Positions 1 to 8,254 of a DNA stretch of 64,000 nt are shown here, piece by piece (position 1 is the stretch's first letter; each line of letters starts with the position of its first letter). The stretch covers positions 62,001 through 126,000 of the forward strand of contig CAVPBN010000008.1 of the NCBI GenBank assembly GCA_963701815.1. Reading direction: 5' to 3'. The notes beneath the pieces were generated by a model. It was not told the origin of the DNA, ran no database searches, and saw nothing but the letters and a program-made list of their open reading frames with translations. Both the position numbers and the translations under genes were made by a program. This stretch comes from AP-15 sp963701815. GTDB lineage: Bacteria > Pseudomonadota > Alphaproteobacteria > ATCC43930 > CGMCC-115725.

Positions 1-452
1 AACACGAACTCGTCCTGACTCGTTTGATCGACGCGCCGCGCGACAAGCTGTTCCGCTGCTGGACCGAACCGGGCCTGCTGAAACAATGGTTCGCGCCGGC
101 GCCCTTCACCACGCCGGTGGCCGAAGTCGAGCTGCGGGTCGGCGGCGTGAGCAATATCGTCATGCGGTCGCCGGACGGGCAGGAAATCCCGTGCCCGGGT
201 ACGTATCTGGAGATCGTGCCGAACGAAAAGCTGGTCTTTACCGATGCTTATACCGGCGACTGGGTCCCCAAGGCCGGCAAGCCGTTCATGACCGCGATCA
301 TCACCTTTGCCGATGAAGCCGGCAAGACGCGCTACACCGCCCGCATCCGGCATTGGAACGCGGAAGACAAGAAGGCCCACGAAGAAATGGGCTTCCATCG
401 GGGCTGGGGTCAATGCGCCGACCAGCTCGCGGCATTGGCCGAGAAAATCTAG
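1..452 (+). CDS. SRPBCC / AHSA1-like domain protein, 5' end cut by the window
   Basis: The reading frame is open from base 3 and gives HELVLTRLIDAPRDKLFRCW, the usual first strand of SRPBCC proteins of the Hsp90-activator-homologue (AHSA1) type, so the real start lies just left of the window. About 149 residues are visible. The conserved blocks are all there: W..PGLLKQWFAP, the central E.VPNEKLVFTDAY strand and the long C-terminal helix (HRGWGQCADQLAALAEKI). Proteins of this fold bind a hydrophobic ligand in a deep cup. Many small bacterial members have no assigned ligand and often sit next to ArsR regulators. Nothing here identifies the ligand. Family assignment is firm; function is unknown. 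Confidence 0.85.
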   Translation, partial: HELVLTRLIDAPRDKLFRCWTEPGLLKQWFAPAPFTTPVAEVELRVGGVSNIVMRSPDGQEIPCPGTYLEIVPNEKLVFTDAYTGDWVPKAGKPFMTAIITFADEAGKTRYTARIRHWNAEDKKAHEEMGFHRGWGQCADQLAALAEKI

Positions 453-520
453 CCCGGATTTCACATATAGGTCGATGTCGATGCCGCGTCCCCGGGCGGA
501 AGTGGAATGACCTGCCCATC

Positions 521-630
521 ATCTCCCTCGCCCGGCGTGCGGCGAGAGGGCGACGTAGGTCTCGCACCAGGGGCGCCAGATCCTGCATCTCCCTCGCCCC
601 GCGTGCGGGGAGAGGGTCGGGGTGAGGGGC
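521..630. repeat. Two copies of a GC-rich palindromic intergenic repeat
   Basis: Two imperfect hairpins of the form CTCCCTCGCCC-loop-GGGCGAGAGGG lie at 521-550 and 587-616; the second carries the tail TCGGGGTGAGGGG to 630. The same arms reappear at 831-876 and 30695-30733. They resemble the short dispersed palindromes seen in intergenic DNA of many alphaproteobacteria, and they form part of what interrupts the DUF559 remnant next door. Confidence 0.7.
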
Positions 631-639
631 GATTTGCCG

Positions 640-818
640 AGTTTGGTTGGTCGCCGTCGAGCTCGATAATCAAGCGCCCCTCACGACACACGAAGTCGAC
701 GTAGTAGTCGGCGACCGCGAAGCTGCGTCCACAACGTCAATTCTGCCGGCGTGAGCGCGCGCCGCAGTGCTCGCGCACGCTCGGCGCGCTTTTGTTCCTT
801 GCCCCGCAACGCGGTCAT
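640..818 (-). pseudogene. DUF559 (restriction-endonuclease-like) gene remnant
   Basis: The minus strand starts at ATG 818 with KRAERARALRRALTPAELTL and WTQLRGRR, the N-terminal half of a DUF559 protein (a very-short-patch-repair-like endonuclease fold). About 15 residues of the usual sequence are then missing and the frame changes. The next piece, ADYYVDFVCREGRLIIELDG, is the conserved catalytic-core strand in another frame. After ELDGDQ the reading runs into the palindromic repeat at 587-630, so the C-terminal third is gone. The internal deletion, frame change and repeat junction together make this a dead gene. DUF559 genes are commonly scattered singly through such genomes. Confidence 0.75.
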
Positions 819-830
819 CCCTCCGCCCAG

Positions 831-876
831 AAGCCCGCCCCTCACCCCAGCCCTCTCCCCGCCAGCGGGGCGAGGG
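831..876. repeat. Palindromic intergenic repeat, third copy
   Basis: CCTCACCCCAGCCCTCTCCC followed by CGCCAGCGGGGCGAGGGAG is the same hairpin as at 587-630 in the opposite orientation. It lies just upstream of the DUF559 remnant, so the dead gene is bracketed by copies. Confidence 0.7.
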
Positions 877-942
877 AGTTGACACCCTGTCCGCCGAGCT
901 CCCGAGGGAGCCGATATAAATCTTTGTATCAAACCGGTTTTG

Positions 943-1986
943 TCAGTTCAGGAGCAAATGCACCGACCCCGTGTGAGGGACATCCGGGCGGCACGCCGCA
1001 GCGAGCGATCTGGCGATCGAGCATGGGCAGGAAGCGCTCGGCATCGGCGGGGTTGCCGGCTTCGACGACAACGTGAGGATCAAGCCGCTCTTGCCAGTGA
1101 CGAGGTTGAGCTTGTGTCCGTACTGCACGTCACGGCCGCCCTTGACGAGGATGTCGGCATGCGGCTCGAACAGGCTGACCAGCTTCTCGCCGGCCGGCAC
1201 CGCTTGACCGTGGAGGACCCGACGCTCGCTCTGGGCGAGGATGCGCTCGATCAGCGGCAGATAGTGGCCGACCTTGGCGCGCCATCGCTCGGCCGCGATC
1301 CCGGCGATTTCGGCCAGCCGTTCGGCGGCCTTTCGCAGTGCCGTCTGGGTGGCGCGGGCGGCGGTGATCAACTCGCGATAGAGCGCGCGCTTCTTGTCCT
1401 TGCCGCGGCTGTAGTCGATCGCCCGCGCCCGCTGCTTGGCCAGCCGCCGGCGATCGCGCCACTGAAGCACCGGCGCTCCTGGCAACCGCCCGGCCCGGCG
1501 CAGCAGCCGCGTCATGACGCGTACTGCATCCCACAGCAGCGTGCTGTCGCTCGGCTGGTGCATCAACGCCGCGCTCACCGTGCTGTCGATCCGCACCGTG
1601 GCGCCGCTCTCCAGCTTTCCCTGCTTGGCGCTGGCCAGCAACGCCCGATTGACCGCCTCCCAACTCGCCGGGCGGATCGCACTGATCGTCCGATGCAGCA
1701 CCGATTTCTTCGGCGACCAGGCCAACGGCAAGCGGGCAAAGGCCCGAAACGACGCCGAATCTTCGAGGTGAAAGGCCAGCTCCTCGTAACTCAGCTGTCG
1801 CTGTTGCTTGAGCAGGGCACAGCGCAGAACCGTCTCCGCCGGCAGTCCCCGGCGTCCGGTCTCGCGCAGCCCGGCGCGGCGCAAATCGCCAGCCGCCAAG
1901 CTCGCCAGCGCGCCCTGCCGATCCAGCCACTGCGACATCGCCCGCAGCTCACAGCCGATCTCGTGCCGCGCAAAAACCTCGAATAT
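943..1986 (-). pseudogene. Decayed transposase of an ISNCY-like insertion sequence
   Basis: The minus strand encodes a DDE-type transposase: an N-terminal region with MSQWLDRQGALASLAAGDL, then ETVLRCALLKQQRQLSYEEL and SKKSVLHRTI-like blocks, and VRIDSTVSAALM, which carries the first catalytic Asp. The nearest family I recognise is ISNCY/IS5-like. Three lesions are visible. The position where a start is expected reads ATA (1984-1986). A frame change occurs near 1078, after KLNLVTGKSGLI, where the other frame continues DPHVVVEAGNPADAERFLPM. Finally the C-terminal third is missing, because after CGVPP the sequence jumps to what looks like the element's end (TTTTGTCAGTTCAGGAGCAA near 940). No second copy of that end is evident, so element borders are not given. 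Confidence 0.7.
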
Positions 1987-2029
1987 AGTGGCGCTAGGCG
2001 CCACCGGACAGGCGGGCAGCTTTGACCGT

Positions 2030-2956
2030 TCAGGCGGCCGCCCGGTCGTCCCGGTTGTCGGCCTCGTGGCGCAGCCAGTCGCGAAAGGCCCGCACCTTGG
2101 CCCGGTCGAGCGCCCCTGGAGCGGTGACGACGTAGTAGGCAAAGAGGTCCGGCAGCGCCAACGAGAACAGCCGCACCAGCCGCCCGGCGTCCAGATCGGC
2201 GGCGGCGATGTTGCTGTGCGCGAGCACCACGCCGCGGCCGGCGATCGCGGCGTCGACCGCCAGATGGCCGGCGCTGAAGCTGATGCCGGCCGCAGCCGGC
2301 ACGCCGTCGACGCCGGCCGCCTTCAGCCACATCGGCCAGGTCGGCGCCAGCGGATCGCGTTCGCTGGCCTGATCGTGGATCAGCGCGTGATGGCGCAGAT
2401 CGTCGGGGCTGCGCAATGGCGGGCCGGCGGCGAGCAATTGCGGGCTGCACGCCGGAAATACCTCGTCGATGACCAATAATTCGACATCGAGGCCGGGATA
2501 ACGCCCGGACCCGTAGCGGATCGCGATGTCGAAATCGCCCTTGGTCAGATCGACCACCTGATCGGTGGCCGAAATCCGGACATCGATCTCGGGATATCGA
2601 TCCTGGAAGCGGTGCAGCCGCAGCACCAGCCATTTGGCGGCAAAAGACGGCGACGCGGTCACCGTCAACGTCCCGGTGTCGTTATGCGCCCACAACCGCC
2701 TGACCGAGGCGTGAATGCCGGCAAAGGCTTCCGACAGTCCGGGCAACAGCACCCGTCCGGAAGCAGTCAGCTCGATCGAACGGCTGAGCCGATGAAACAG
2801 CCGGACCCCGAGATCCTCTTCGAGCGCATGGATCTGATGGCTGATCGCCGCCGGCGTGACGTGCAACTCCTCCGCTGCCCGACTGAAGCTCAGATGGCGC
2901 GCCGCAGCTTCGAACGCCCGCAGCGCGCTCAACGGCGGCAGATGGTCGTTGGTCAC
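2030..2956 (-). CDS. LysR-family transcriptional regulator, GcvA-like
   Basis: A 308-residue LysR regulator. The N-terminal winged helix-turn-helix (residues about 5-65; LSALRAFEAAARHLSFSRAA, HVTPAAISHQI) is of the GcvA subtype, and the periplasmic-binding-protein-like effector domain follows from about residue 90 (LTVTASPSFAAKWLVLRLHR). I chose the GTG at 2956, which begins VTNDHLPPLSALRAF, because family members start there. An upstream extension to 3040 would run through the palindrome at 2959-2973. No Shine-Dalgarno sequence is obvious at this GTG, so a leaderless or very short-leader transcript is possible. It is transcribed away from the DUF1127 gene and probably controls it and itself. 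The effector is unknown. Confidence 0.88.
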   Translation of the reverse strand: MTNDHLPPLSALRAFEAAARHLSFSRAAEELHVTPAAISHQIHALEEDLGVRLFHRLSRSIELTASGRVLLPGLSEAFAGIHASVRRLWAHNDTGTLTVTASPSFAAKWLVLRLHRFQDRYPEIDVRISATDQVVDLTKGDFDIAIRYGSGRYPGLDVELLVIDEVFPACSPQLLAAGPPLRSPDDLRHHALIHDQASERDPLAPTWPMWLKAAGVDGVPAAAGISFSAGHLAVDAAIAGRGVVLAHSNIAAADLDAGRLVRLFSLALPDLFAYYVVTAPGALDRAKVRAFRDWLRHEADNRDDRAAA

Positions 2957-2958
2957 GG

Positions 2959-2973
2959 ATGAGAAATTCTCAT
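2959..2973. promoter_or_regulatory. Perfect 15-bp palindrome, probable LysR operator
   Basis: ATGAGAAATTCTCAT is a 7+1+7 perfect inverted repeat right at the 5' end of the LysR gene and about 110 bp ahead of the DUF1127 gene. It is flanked by direct copies of GTCAC (2952-2956 and 2976-2980). The position in a divergent promoter and the dyad symmetry fit autoregulation by LysR; binding is inferred. Confidence 0.6.
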
Positions 2974-3083
2974 GCGTCACTGAAAAACTCTCGTTTGCGG
3001 ATCCATGCCATGGACCCCAGTTCATGCGCAAGCGGATCAACGGTGGTCAGGTGAAAATGTCCGCCGGGTTTAGGAGAACTCAA

Positions 3084-3320
3084 ATGACTACGATACATTT
3101 CGACAGATCCCGGGAATATGTCGCCGGCATCGGGCGGCGCTCGCTGGGGCAAAGGGTGCGAGACACCGTAAGCGCGGCGTTCGCCGCTTTGCCCGCATGG
3201 CATCGCCGGGCCCGCGATCGTGCCCAGCTGTTGACGCTCGACGGGCGGATGCTCGCCGATATCGGCATTACCCGGGCCGAGGCCGAATATCTCGGCAACA
3301 AGCCGTTCTGGAAGGAGTAA
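3084..3320 (+). CDS. DUF1127 (YjiS-like) small protein
   Basis: A 78-residue basic protein. The C-terminal DUF1127 motif is clear: RARDRAQLLTLDGRMLADIG followed by ITRAEAEYLGNKPFW. DUF1127 proteins are short Arg-rich proteins; in some alphaproteobacteria they affect RNA handling or phosphate and carbon metabolism. ATG 3084 is preceded by TAGGAGAACTCAA, a good ribosome site, and was preferred to in-frame ATGs upstream. The gene is divergent from the LysR gene with the palindrome between them, the usual arrangement for this pair. A second tiny gene follows 5 bp after the stop. Confidence 0.9.
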   Translation: MTTIHFDRSREYVAGIGRRSLGQRVRDTVSAAFAALPAWHRRARDRAQLLTLDGRMLADIGITRAEAEYLGNKPFWKE

Positions 3321-3325
3321 CGATC

Positions 3326-3493
3326 ATGACGATTTCGACCGAAAGGCGCCGGACGCGCCGCTTCGGAGCGCTCGGGCGCGCCGCGCGCGCCTTCGGCGCC
3401 CTGTGGGTGCGGGCAACTTCGCTGCCGCCAAAGCAGAATCCATCGGGCGAGCGGCAGTCGTGGCAAGAAACGTTGCGATTTCCGCCTTTTTAG
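3326..3493 (+). CDS. Possible small basic protein, 55 residues
   Basis: ATG 3326 follows GAAGGAGTAACGATC, a Shine-Dalgarno sequence that overlaps the stop of the DUF1127 gene, so translational coupling is likely. The product starts MTISTERRRTRRFGALGRAA and is Arg-rich. I recognise no family; it may be a decayed second DUF1127 copy, since such genes are often tandem. The second half (SLPPKQNPSGERQSWQE) looks low in constraint. Confidence 0.4.
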   Translation: MTISTERRRTRRFGALGRAARAFGALWVRATSLPPKQNPSGERQSWQETLRFPPF

Positions 3494-3527
3494 GCGAGTC
3501 TTTTTCAACCCCCAGGAGGACCAGGCC

Positions 3528-4361
3528 ATGAGCAATGCCGACACGCTGCCCTATGTCGAGGCCGAGCTGAACTACATCGTGCCGATGGCCGAGCGGCCGC
3601 GCTATTTCGCCTACGAGACCGGGCCCGACGGGGCGCGTTCGAACATGACCCACGAGCCGCACAAAGTGCACATCCGCGACATGCGGCCGATCCAGTCGGA
3701 GATTTCTCTCGACCGGCAAGGCTTTGCGCTGGTCGAGCAACGCAGCGCGGTGCATGATTTCTGGGACGATGACGAGGTGCGCCGGGTCTACTACCCGGAA
3801 GCCGAGCGCTTCATCGCCGAAGCGACCGGGGCCAGCCGCGTTTTCATCTTCGACCATTTGCAGCGCCGGCGCGTGCCGGGTCTGACCGATCGGGCGCCGG
3901 ACGGGCCGCGCCAGCCGGCGACCCGGGTGCATGTCGACCATACCGCCCGGTCCGGACCGCAGCGGGTTCGCGACCTGCTTGGCGAGGAAGCCGAGGAATT
4001 ATTGAAGGGCCGGGTCCAGGTCATCAATATGTGGCGGCCGACCCGCGGCCCGCTGCGCGATGCCCCGCTCGCGGTATGCGACGCGCGCACAGTCGACCCG
4101 AAGGATCTGGTGCCGTCGGATCTGGTCTATCGCGACCGCGTCGGCGAGACCTACTCGGTCACCTGGAACCCGGCGCATGAATGGTACTATGCGCCGCAGA
4201 TGCGGCGCGACGAGGCCTTGCTGTTGAAGATCTGCGACACCAAGACCGATGGCCGCGCCCGGTTTATGCCGCACACCTCGTTCACCGACCCGAAGACGCC
4301 GCCCGATGCCTTCCCGCGCGAAAGCATCGAATTGCGGACCCTGGTGTTCCATCCGGCCTGA
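3528..4361 (+). CDS. CmcJ/NvfI-family oxidoreductase
   Basis: A 277-residue protein of the CmcJ/NvfI family, relatives of a fungal GA4 desaturase-like enzyme and of the CmcJ protein of cephamycin methoxylation. The family has a jelly-roll fold like 2-oxoglutarate/iron oxygenases. Seen here: YFAYETGPDG near the start, VHIRDMRP, RVHVDHT with an HxD pair at H135/D137, INMWRPTRGPLRDAPLAVCD, and a distal FMPHTSF (H249) followed by SIELRTLVFHP. These are the blocks that define the family, and HxD plus a distal His would form the metal triad. ATG 3528 has AGGAGGACCAGGCC upstream. The gene stands alone between the DUF1127 gene and a terminator; the substrate is unknown. Confidence 0.85.
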   Translation: MSNADTLPYVEAELNYIVPMAERPRYFAYETGPDGARSNMTHEPHKVHIRDMRPIQSEISLDRQGFALVEQRSAVHDFWDDDEVRRVYYPEAERFIAEATGASRVFIFDHLQRRRVPGLTDRAPDGPRQPATRVHVDHTARSGPQRVRDLLGEEAEELLKGRVQVINMWRPTRGPLRDAPLAVCDARTVDPKDLVPSDLVYRDRVGETYSVTWNPAHEWYYAPQMRRDEALLLKICDTKTDGRARFMPHTSFTDPKTPPDAFPRESIELRTLVFHPA

Positions 4362-4368
4362 ACCGCAG

Positions 4369-4399
4369 CCGGGGCCCGGACCCATAGTCCGGGCCCCGG
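4369..4399. terminator. Perfect 12-bp stem-loop after the CmcJ-type gene
   Basis: CCGGGGCCCGGA pairs with TCCGGGCCCCGG around the loop CCCATAG. It starts 8 bp after the stop codon. There is no T-run, so it may act together with the next hairpin. Confidence 0.6.
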
Positions 4400-4420
4400 A
4401 GACGGCGGTAGATCAAGCAA

Positions 4421-4458
4421 GGGGCCTCTGCGGCACAGCCGCAGAGGCCCCTTCGTTC
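4421..4458. terminator. Bidirectional terminator between convergent genes
   Basis: GGGGCCTCTGCGGC pairs perfectly with GCCGCAGAGGCCCC around ACA (4421-4451), followed by TTCGTTCT on the plus strand. It lies between the CmcJ-type gene and the convergent MHS transporter gene, 19 bp from the latter's stop. Confidence 0.8.
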
Positions 4459-4469
4459 TCGAAACGAAT

Positions 4470-5801
4470 TCAGACCTTTTCGTATTCGTCCGAGATGTCC
4501 TTGTTGGTGTAATCGGTCAGCAGCGCCGTGGCGGCGATGCCGATGACGGCGCAGCCGAGGATGTACAATGCGATCGGCAGTGTCGAACTGAAGGCGGCGA
4601 ACAGCGCCGTCGCGATAAACGGCGACGGACCGCCGGCGATGATCGAGGCGAGCTGGTAGCCGAGCGAGGAGCCGCTGTAGCGCAGGCGCGGCGAGAACGA
4701 TTCGGCGATCAACGCCGCCTCGGGGCCGTACATCGTCATGATCGGAAGCAGCGACAGCGCAACGGCGAGAAATACCAGCGCCGGCACCTTGGTATTGAGC
4801 AGGGCGAAATAGACGAAGCCAAATATCGCCACTGAGATGCAGCCGATGATGTACATCCTTTTTCGGCCGATACGGTCGGACAGATGGCCGGCGACCGTGA
4901 CCCAGAGAAACCCGAGGATCGTCTGGACCAAAATAGCGACCAACAAGAAGTTGCGCGGCATACCGAGCACCGTCGTGCCGTAGGTAAAGATGAAAACCCC
5001 GACGATATAGCCCGGCGCCTGCTCGGGCATCCGCAGCAAAGCGGTCAACGCCACCTGTTTGGGCTGACGCTTGAGCACTTCGAGCACCGGCACGCGTTCG
5101 ACCCGTTCATCCTCGACCACTTTCCGGAACACCGGGGTTTCGAGGATGCCGAGCCGGATCCATAGCCCGATCGCGACCATGACGATGCTGATGTAAAACG
5201 GGATTCGCCAGCCCCAAACCAGGAACTGGTCGCCCGACAGCCAGCTGAAGATCAGCACCGCAAGATTGGCCAGGAACAGGCCGGCCGGCGCGCCGAATTG
5301 CGGCCACGAAGCGATGAAGCCGCGATTGTGATTGGTTTGCGCCCATTCCATCGCCAGCAGCACCGAGCCGCCCCACTCGCCGCCGACCCCGATCCCCTGG
5401 ATCAGGCGAAGGGCCGTCAGCAGAACCGCGCCCCAGACGCCGATGCTCGCATAGCCCGGGACCAGCCCCACGGCAAAAGTGGCAAGGCCGGTTACCAGCA
5501 AGGTCGCGATCAATGTCGCCTTGCGCCCGATCCGGTCGCCGTAATGGCCGAATATCGCCGCGCCGATCGGCCGCCCGACAAATCCGACAAAAAACACGGC
5601 GAAGGCCTGCAACACGCCGACCAGCGGCGACGAATGCGGAAAGAACAGCTTGCCGAAAACCAGCGCGCTGACCTGCCCGTAAAGCAGAAAGTCATACCAT
5701 TCGATTGTCGTGCCGACCGTGCTGGCGATCATCGCCCGGCGCAATTGCGCGCGATGCTCGGTGTCGGAGAGCGCACCGCCACTGATGTCTATGGCTGTCA
5801 C
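4470..5801 (-). CDS. MHS-family metabolite:H+ symporter (MFS)
   Basis: A 443-residue inner-membrane transporter with 12 predicted helices. MHS-family signatures are plain: TIEWYDFLLYGQVSALVFGK in helix 1, RPIGAAIFGHYGDRIGRK in the loop 2-3 region, LRLIQGIGVGGEWGGSVLL in helix 4, and a second GHLSDRIGRKRMY loop after the midpoint. Relatives carry shikimate, citrate, alpha-ketoglutarate or proline/betaine with protons; the substrate cannot be told from sequence. The GTG at 5801 (VTAIDISGGALSD) was chosen because AGGAGGAAACCT stands directly before it; an upstream extension to 5948 has no such site. Divergent from the acyl-CoA dehydrogenase at 6094, across a 292-bp gap that should hold both promoters. 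Confidence 0.9.
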   Translation of the reverse strand: MTAIDISGGALSDTEHRAQLRRAMIASTVGTTIEWYDFLLYGQVSALVFGKLFFPHSSPLVGVLQAFAVFFVGFVGRPIGAAIFGHYGDRIGRKATLIATLLVTGLATFAVGLVPGYASIGVWGAVLLTALRLIQGIGVGGEWGGSVLLAMEWAQTNHNRGFIASWPQFGAPAGLFLANLAVLIFSWLSGDQFLVWGWRIPFYISIVMVAIGLWIRLGILETPVFRKVVEDERVERVPVLEVLKRQPKQVALTALLRMPEQAPGYIVGVFIFTYGTTVLGMPRNFLLVAILVQTILGFLWVTVAGHLSDRIGRKRMYIIGCISVAIFGFVYFALLNTKVPALVFLAVALSLLPIMTMYGPEAALIAESFSPRLRYSGSSLGYQLASIIAGGPSPFIATALFAAFSSTLPIALYILGCAVIGIAATALLTDYTNKDISDEYEKV

Positions 5802-6093
5802 AGGTTTCCTCCTTTGTTTCGGGTAATTGCAAATACCCGTTTGCGTTGCTGTCAGCGCGCGATGCTGCCCTGTGGCGGTTTCTTCGGCGAGCACGCTATC
5901 AGCCGAATCGGAATTTGCCAACCAGAACGCGCATGCAACCAGAATCATCGACTCGGTTCGACGGCATGTTATGGACGTTGAAAAGACGACGAGCGATGCC
6001 GACGCGCCGGCTTGGCGTCCGGTGTTGCTGTGGGATGGCGAAATATCCGAGGCCGGGCTATTTTTCTGAGAACAGCGAAACGAGGAGGGCCGA

Positions 6094-7287
6094 ATGGCCG
6101 ATGGCGATCAGTCCGGTGCGGCGACGATGGTGGCCCTCGGCGAGGATTACCCCGAATTGCGCGACTCGGTGCGCCGGATCTGCGAGCGTTATCCGGGCGC
6201 CTATTGGCGCCGGCTCGAGGCCGAGCAGGACTATCCGACCGAGTTCATTGCCGAATTGACCGAGAGCGGCTTTCTCGCCTCGCTGATCCCCGAGGAATAT
6301 GGCGGCTCGGGGCTGCCGTTGCGCGCCGCTGCGGTCATCCTCGAAGAGGTCAACGCCTCGGGGTGCACGGCAAGCCAGGGCCACGCCCAGATGTACATCA
6401 TGGGGACCCTGTTGCGGCACGGCAGCGAGGAGCAGAAGCAGCGCTATCTGCCGAAGATCGCCTCGGGGGCGTTGCGGCTGCAGGCCTTCGGCGTGACCGA
6501 GCCGACCACCGGCTCGGACACCACCAAGCTCAAGACCCGGGCGGTGCGCGAGGGCAATCATTACGTCGTCAACGGCCAGAAGGTATGGACCTCGCGCGCC
6601 CGGCATTCCGATCTGATGCTGCTGCTGGCGCGCACGACCCCGGTCGACGAGGTCAAGCGCCGCACCGACGGGCTCTCGGTGTTTCTGATCGATCTGCGCG
6701 AGAACCTCGGGCATGGCGTCGAGATCCGGCCGATCGAGGCGATGATCAACCACAACACGACCGAGGTCTTTTTCGACAATCTGAAGGTGCCGCCGGATTC
6801 GCTGATCGGCGAGGAGGGCAAGGGCTTTCGCTACATCCTCGACGGCATGAACGCCGAGCGCATCCTGGTTGCCCAGGAATGCGTCGGCGACGGCCGCTGG
6901 CTCCTCAAAAAGGGGATCGACTACGCCAACGAGCGGGTCGTCTTCGACCGGCCGATCGGGCAGAACCAGGGGGTGCAGTTTCCGCTCGCCCGCGCCTATG
7001 CCGAATTGGAAGCGGCCGACATGATCTGCCGCCGCGCCGCCGCCCTGTTCGACGGCGGCCGGGAATGCGGCGCCGACGCTAACATGGCGAAACTGCTGGC
7101 TTCCGAGGCTGCCTGGCACGCCGCCGAGGCGACGTTCGCGACCTTTGGCGGCTTCGCCTTTGCCAAGGAATACGACATCGAGCGCAAATGGCGCGAGGTC
7201 CGGCTCTACCAGACCGCGCCGATCTCGACCAATCTGATCCTCGCCTATCTCGGCCAGCATGTTCTGGGAATGCCGCGCTCGTATTGA
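6094..7287 (+). CDS. Acyl-CoA dehydrogenase
   Basis: A 397-residue flavoprotein that introduces an alpha-beta double bond into an acyl-CoA. It has the helical N-terminal domain, a middle beta domain with QAFGVTEPTTGSDTTKLKTR (FAD contact) and NGQKVWTSRARHSDLML, and the C-terminal helical domain with DRPIGQNQGVQFPLA. The catalytic base is probably Glu255 in DGMNAERI, the position used by isovaleryl- and long-chain-type enzymes. ATG 6094 follows ACGAGGAGGGCCGA. A 151-bp piece of a near-identical gene (codons 205-255) lies at 9007-9157. The chain length used is unknown. Confidence 0.92.
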   Translation: MADGDQSGAATMVALGEDYPELRDSVRRICERYPGAYWRRLEAEQDYPTEFIAELTESGFLASLIPEEYGGSGLPLRAAAVILEEVNASGCTASQGHAQMYIMGTLLRHGSEEQKQRYLPKIASGALRLQAFGVTEPTTGSDTTKLKTRAVREGNHYVVNGQKVWTSRARHSDLMLLLARTTPVDEVKRRTDGLSVFLIDLRENLGHGVEIRPIEAMINHNTTEVFFDNLKVPPDSLIGEEGKGFRYILDGMNAERILVAQECVGDGRWLLKKGIDYANERVVFDRPIGQNQGVQFPLARAYAELEAADMICRRAAALFDGGRECGADANMAKLLASEAAWHAAEATFATFGGFAFAKEYDIERKWREVRLYQTAPISTNLILAYLGQHVLGMPRSY

Positions 7288-7678
7288 CCCGAATGCGAGG
7301 ATCGTCGCCATGCCAAACGCTAACGAGTCCAGCAGTGTTCGACGAGTTCGTTGCGGTAAATCGAGACTTACGTCGCGCAGTTTAGAGAAAGCCTGGCCAT
7401 CCTATGTCTATTTTGTTCCGTGGGCCGGCAGTCGACTGAAGGAACAGCGCAGGGGGTTATACCTTGTAGGGATCGCACTCGCCGCTGATGATGCGGTGGG
7501 ACGTACAGCGAGTCGCGTGTATTAAAGCTTTGCAAGAGGAATTGGCATCGCTCCGCAGGAGCCCCGTGTTTGTTGCGTCGCAGGAAGAATTCGGAATTTC
7601 GAGAACCATCACAGACGTGTGTTTCGTCTTCCACAGAGGCTCATCGGCGATTAAATAGTCCCTGGAAAGGGCGAACTT
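7288..7678. other. Gene-free stretch, by eye lower in GC
   Basis: About 390 bp without a recognisable gene on either strand. Base composition is visibly more A/T-rich than the flanking dehydrogenase. Frames are broken by stops and I see no repeat pair or hairpin. It reads as scar DNA at the start of a small accessory region that runs to about 9.58 kb. Confidence 0.5.
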
Positions 7679-8083
7679 ATGACGGTCGCCGCAACATTGA
7701 CCCCGCGGGAGGTTGCAGAGCTCGCGGGGGCGCCGAAGCGGGTTGTCGAGAAGGCGATCGAGGAGCGGGTGCTGCGAGTTTGCGTAGCGGCTCCGAGTGG
7801 AACGTCCCGGCACGCGAGGCGCATGCTGCCGGCATTTGCCCTCGCCTATGCTGCCTTGATCGGGAAATTGGAGCTCCGCCTTACCACGGCTCATAAGAGG
7901 CGATTGCTCGGCAAGCTGGTCCGGCTGAAGCAGAACGAATTCAGGACGGCTCGCCTGGAACTGGCGCCGGCGGTGGAGATCGATATCGGCCGGTTGGTGG
8001 GCGATGTCATGGATCGCGCGGAACGGTATCGCGCCGCCCGCGATCGGTCGATCGTCATCGACGAGGACCGGGTCATCGGTTGA
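7679..8083 (+). pseudogene. DUF433-type antitoxin, truncated before the DUF433 domain
   Basis: The 134-residue product starts TLTPREVAELAGAPKRVVEK, the winged-helix N-terminal domain found in two-domain DUF433 antitoxins, and continues through the linker region (AYAALIGKLELRLTTAHKRR, ELAPAVEIDIGRL, DRAERYRAARDRSIVIDED). Intact members go on from this point with the DUF433 domain (a GGTPVIRGTR-like motif). Here the frame reads RVIG and stops, and that motif is not found downstream. The usual partner, a DUF5615 PIN-like toxin, is also absent. So the DNA-binding half survives without its toxin. It could still be a free-standing DNA-binding protein. Confidence 0.6.
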
Positions 8084-8254
8084 CCATGACATTGATCGGG
8101 TTTCCGCGATCCTCGAGGAAGACGAGCGCGGCGGTCAACAGCCGCCAGGTTCCCCCCGATCGATCGCCGGCAGAATGGCCAGCACGTGCTCACGTGCTGG
8201 GCGTATGCGACGGTCTCAATGAGCAACTCAGGGCGGTCGAATGCCGCATACGGA

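Noticed and set aside
521..876. Repeated palindromes as a possible CRISPR array
   Set aside because: Only three units, uneven spacing, arms differ in length, one lies in the opposite orientation, and no cas gene is near.
940..2025. A 361-codon plus-strand frame opposite the transposase
   Set aside because: Composition is that of an antisense shadow; the minus strand has recognisable transposase motifs.
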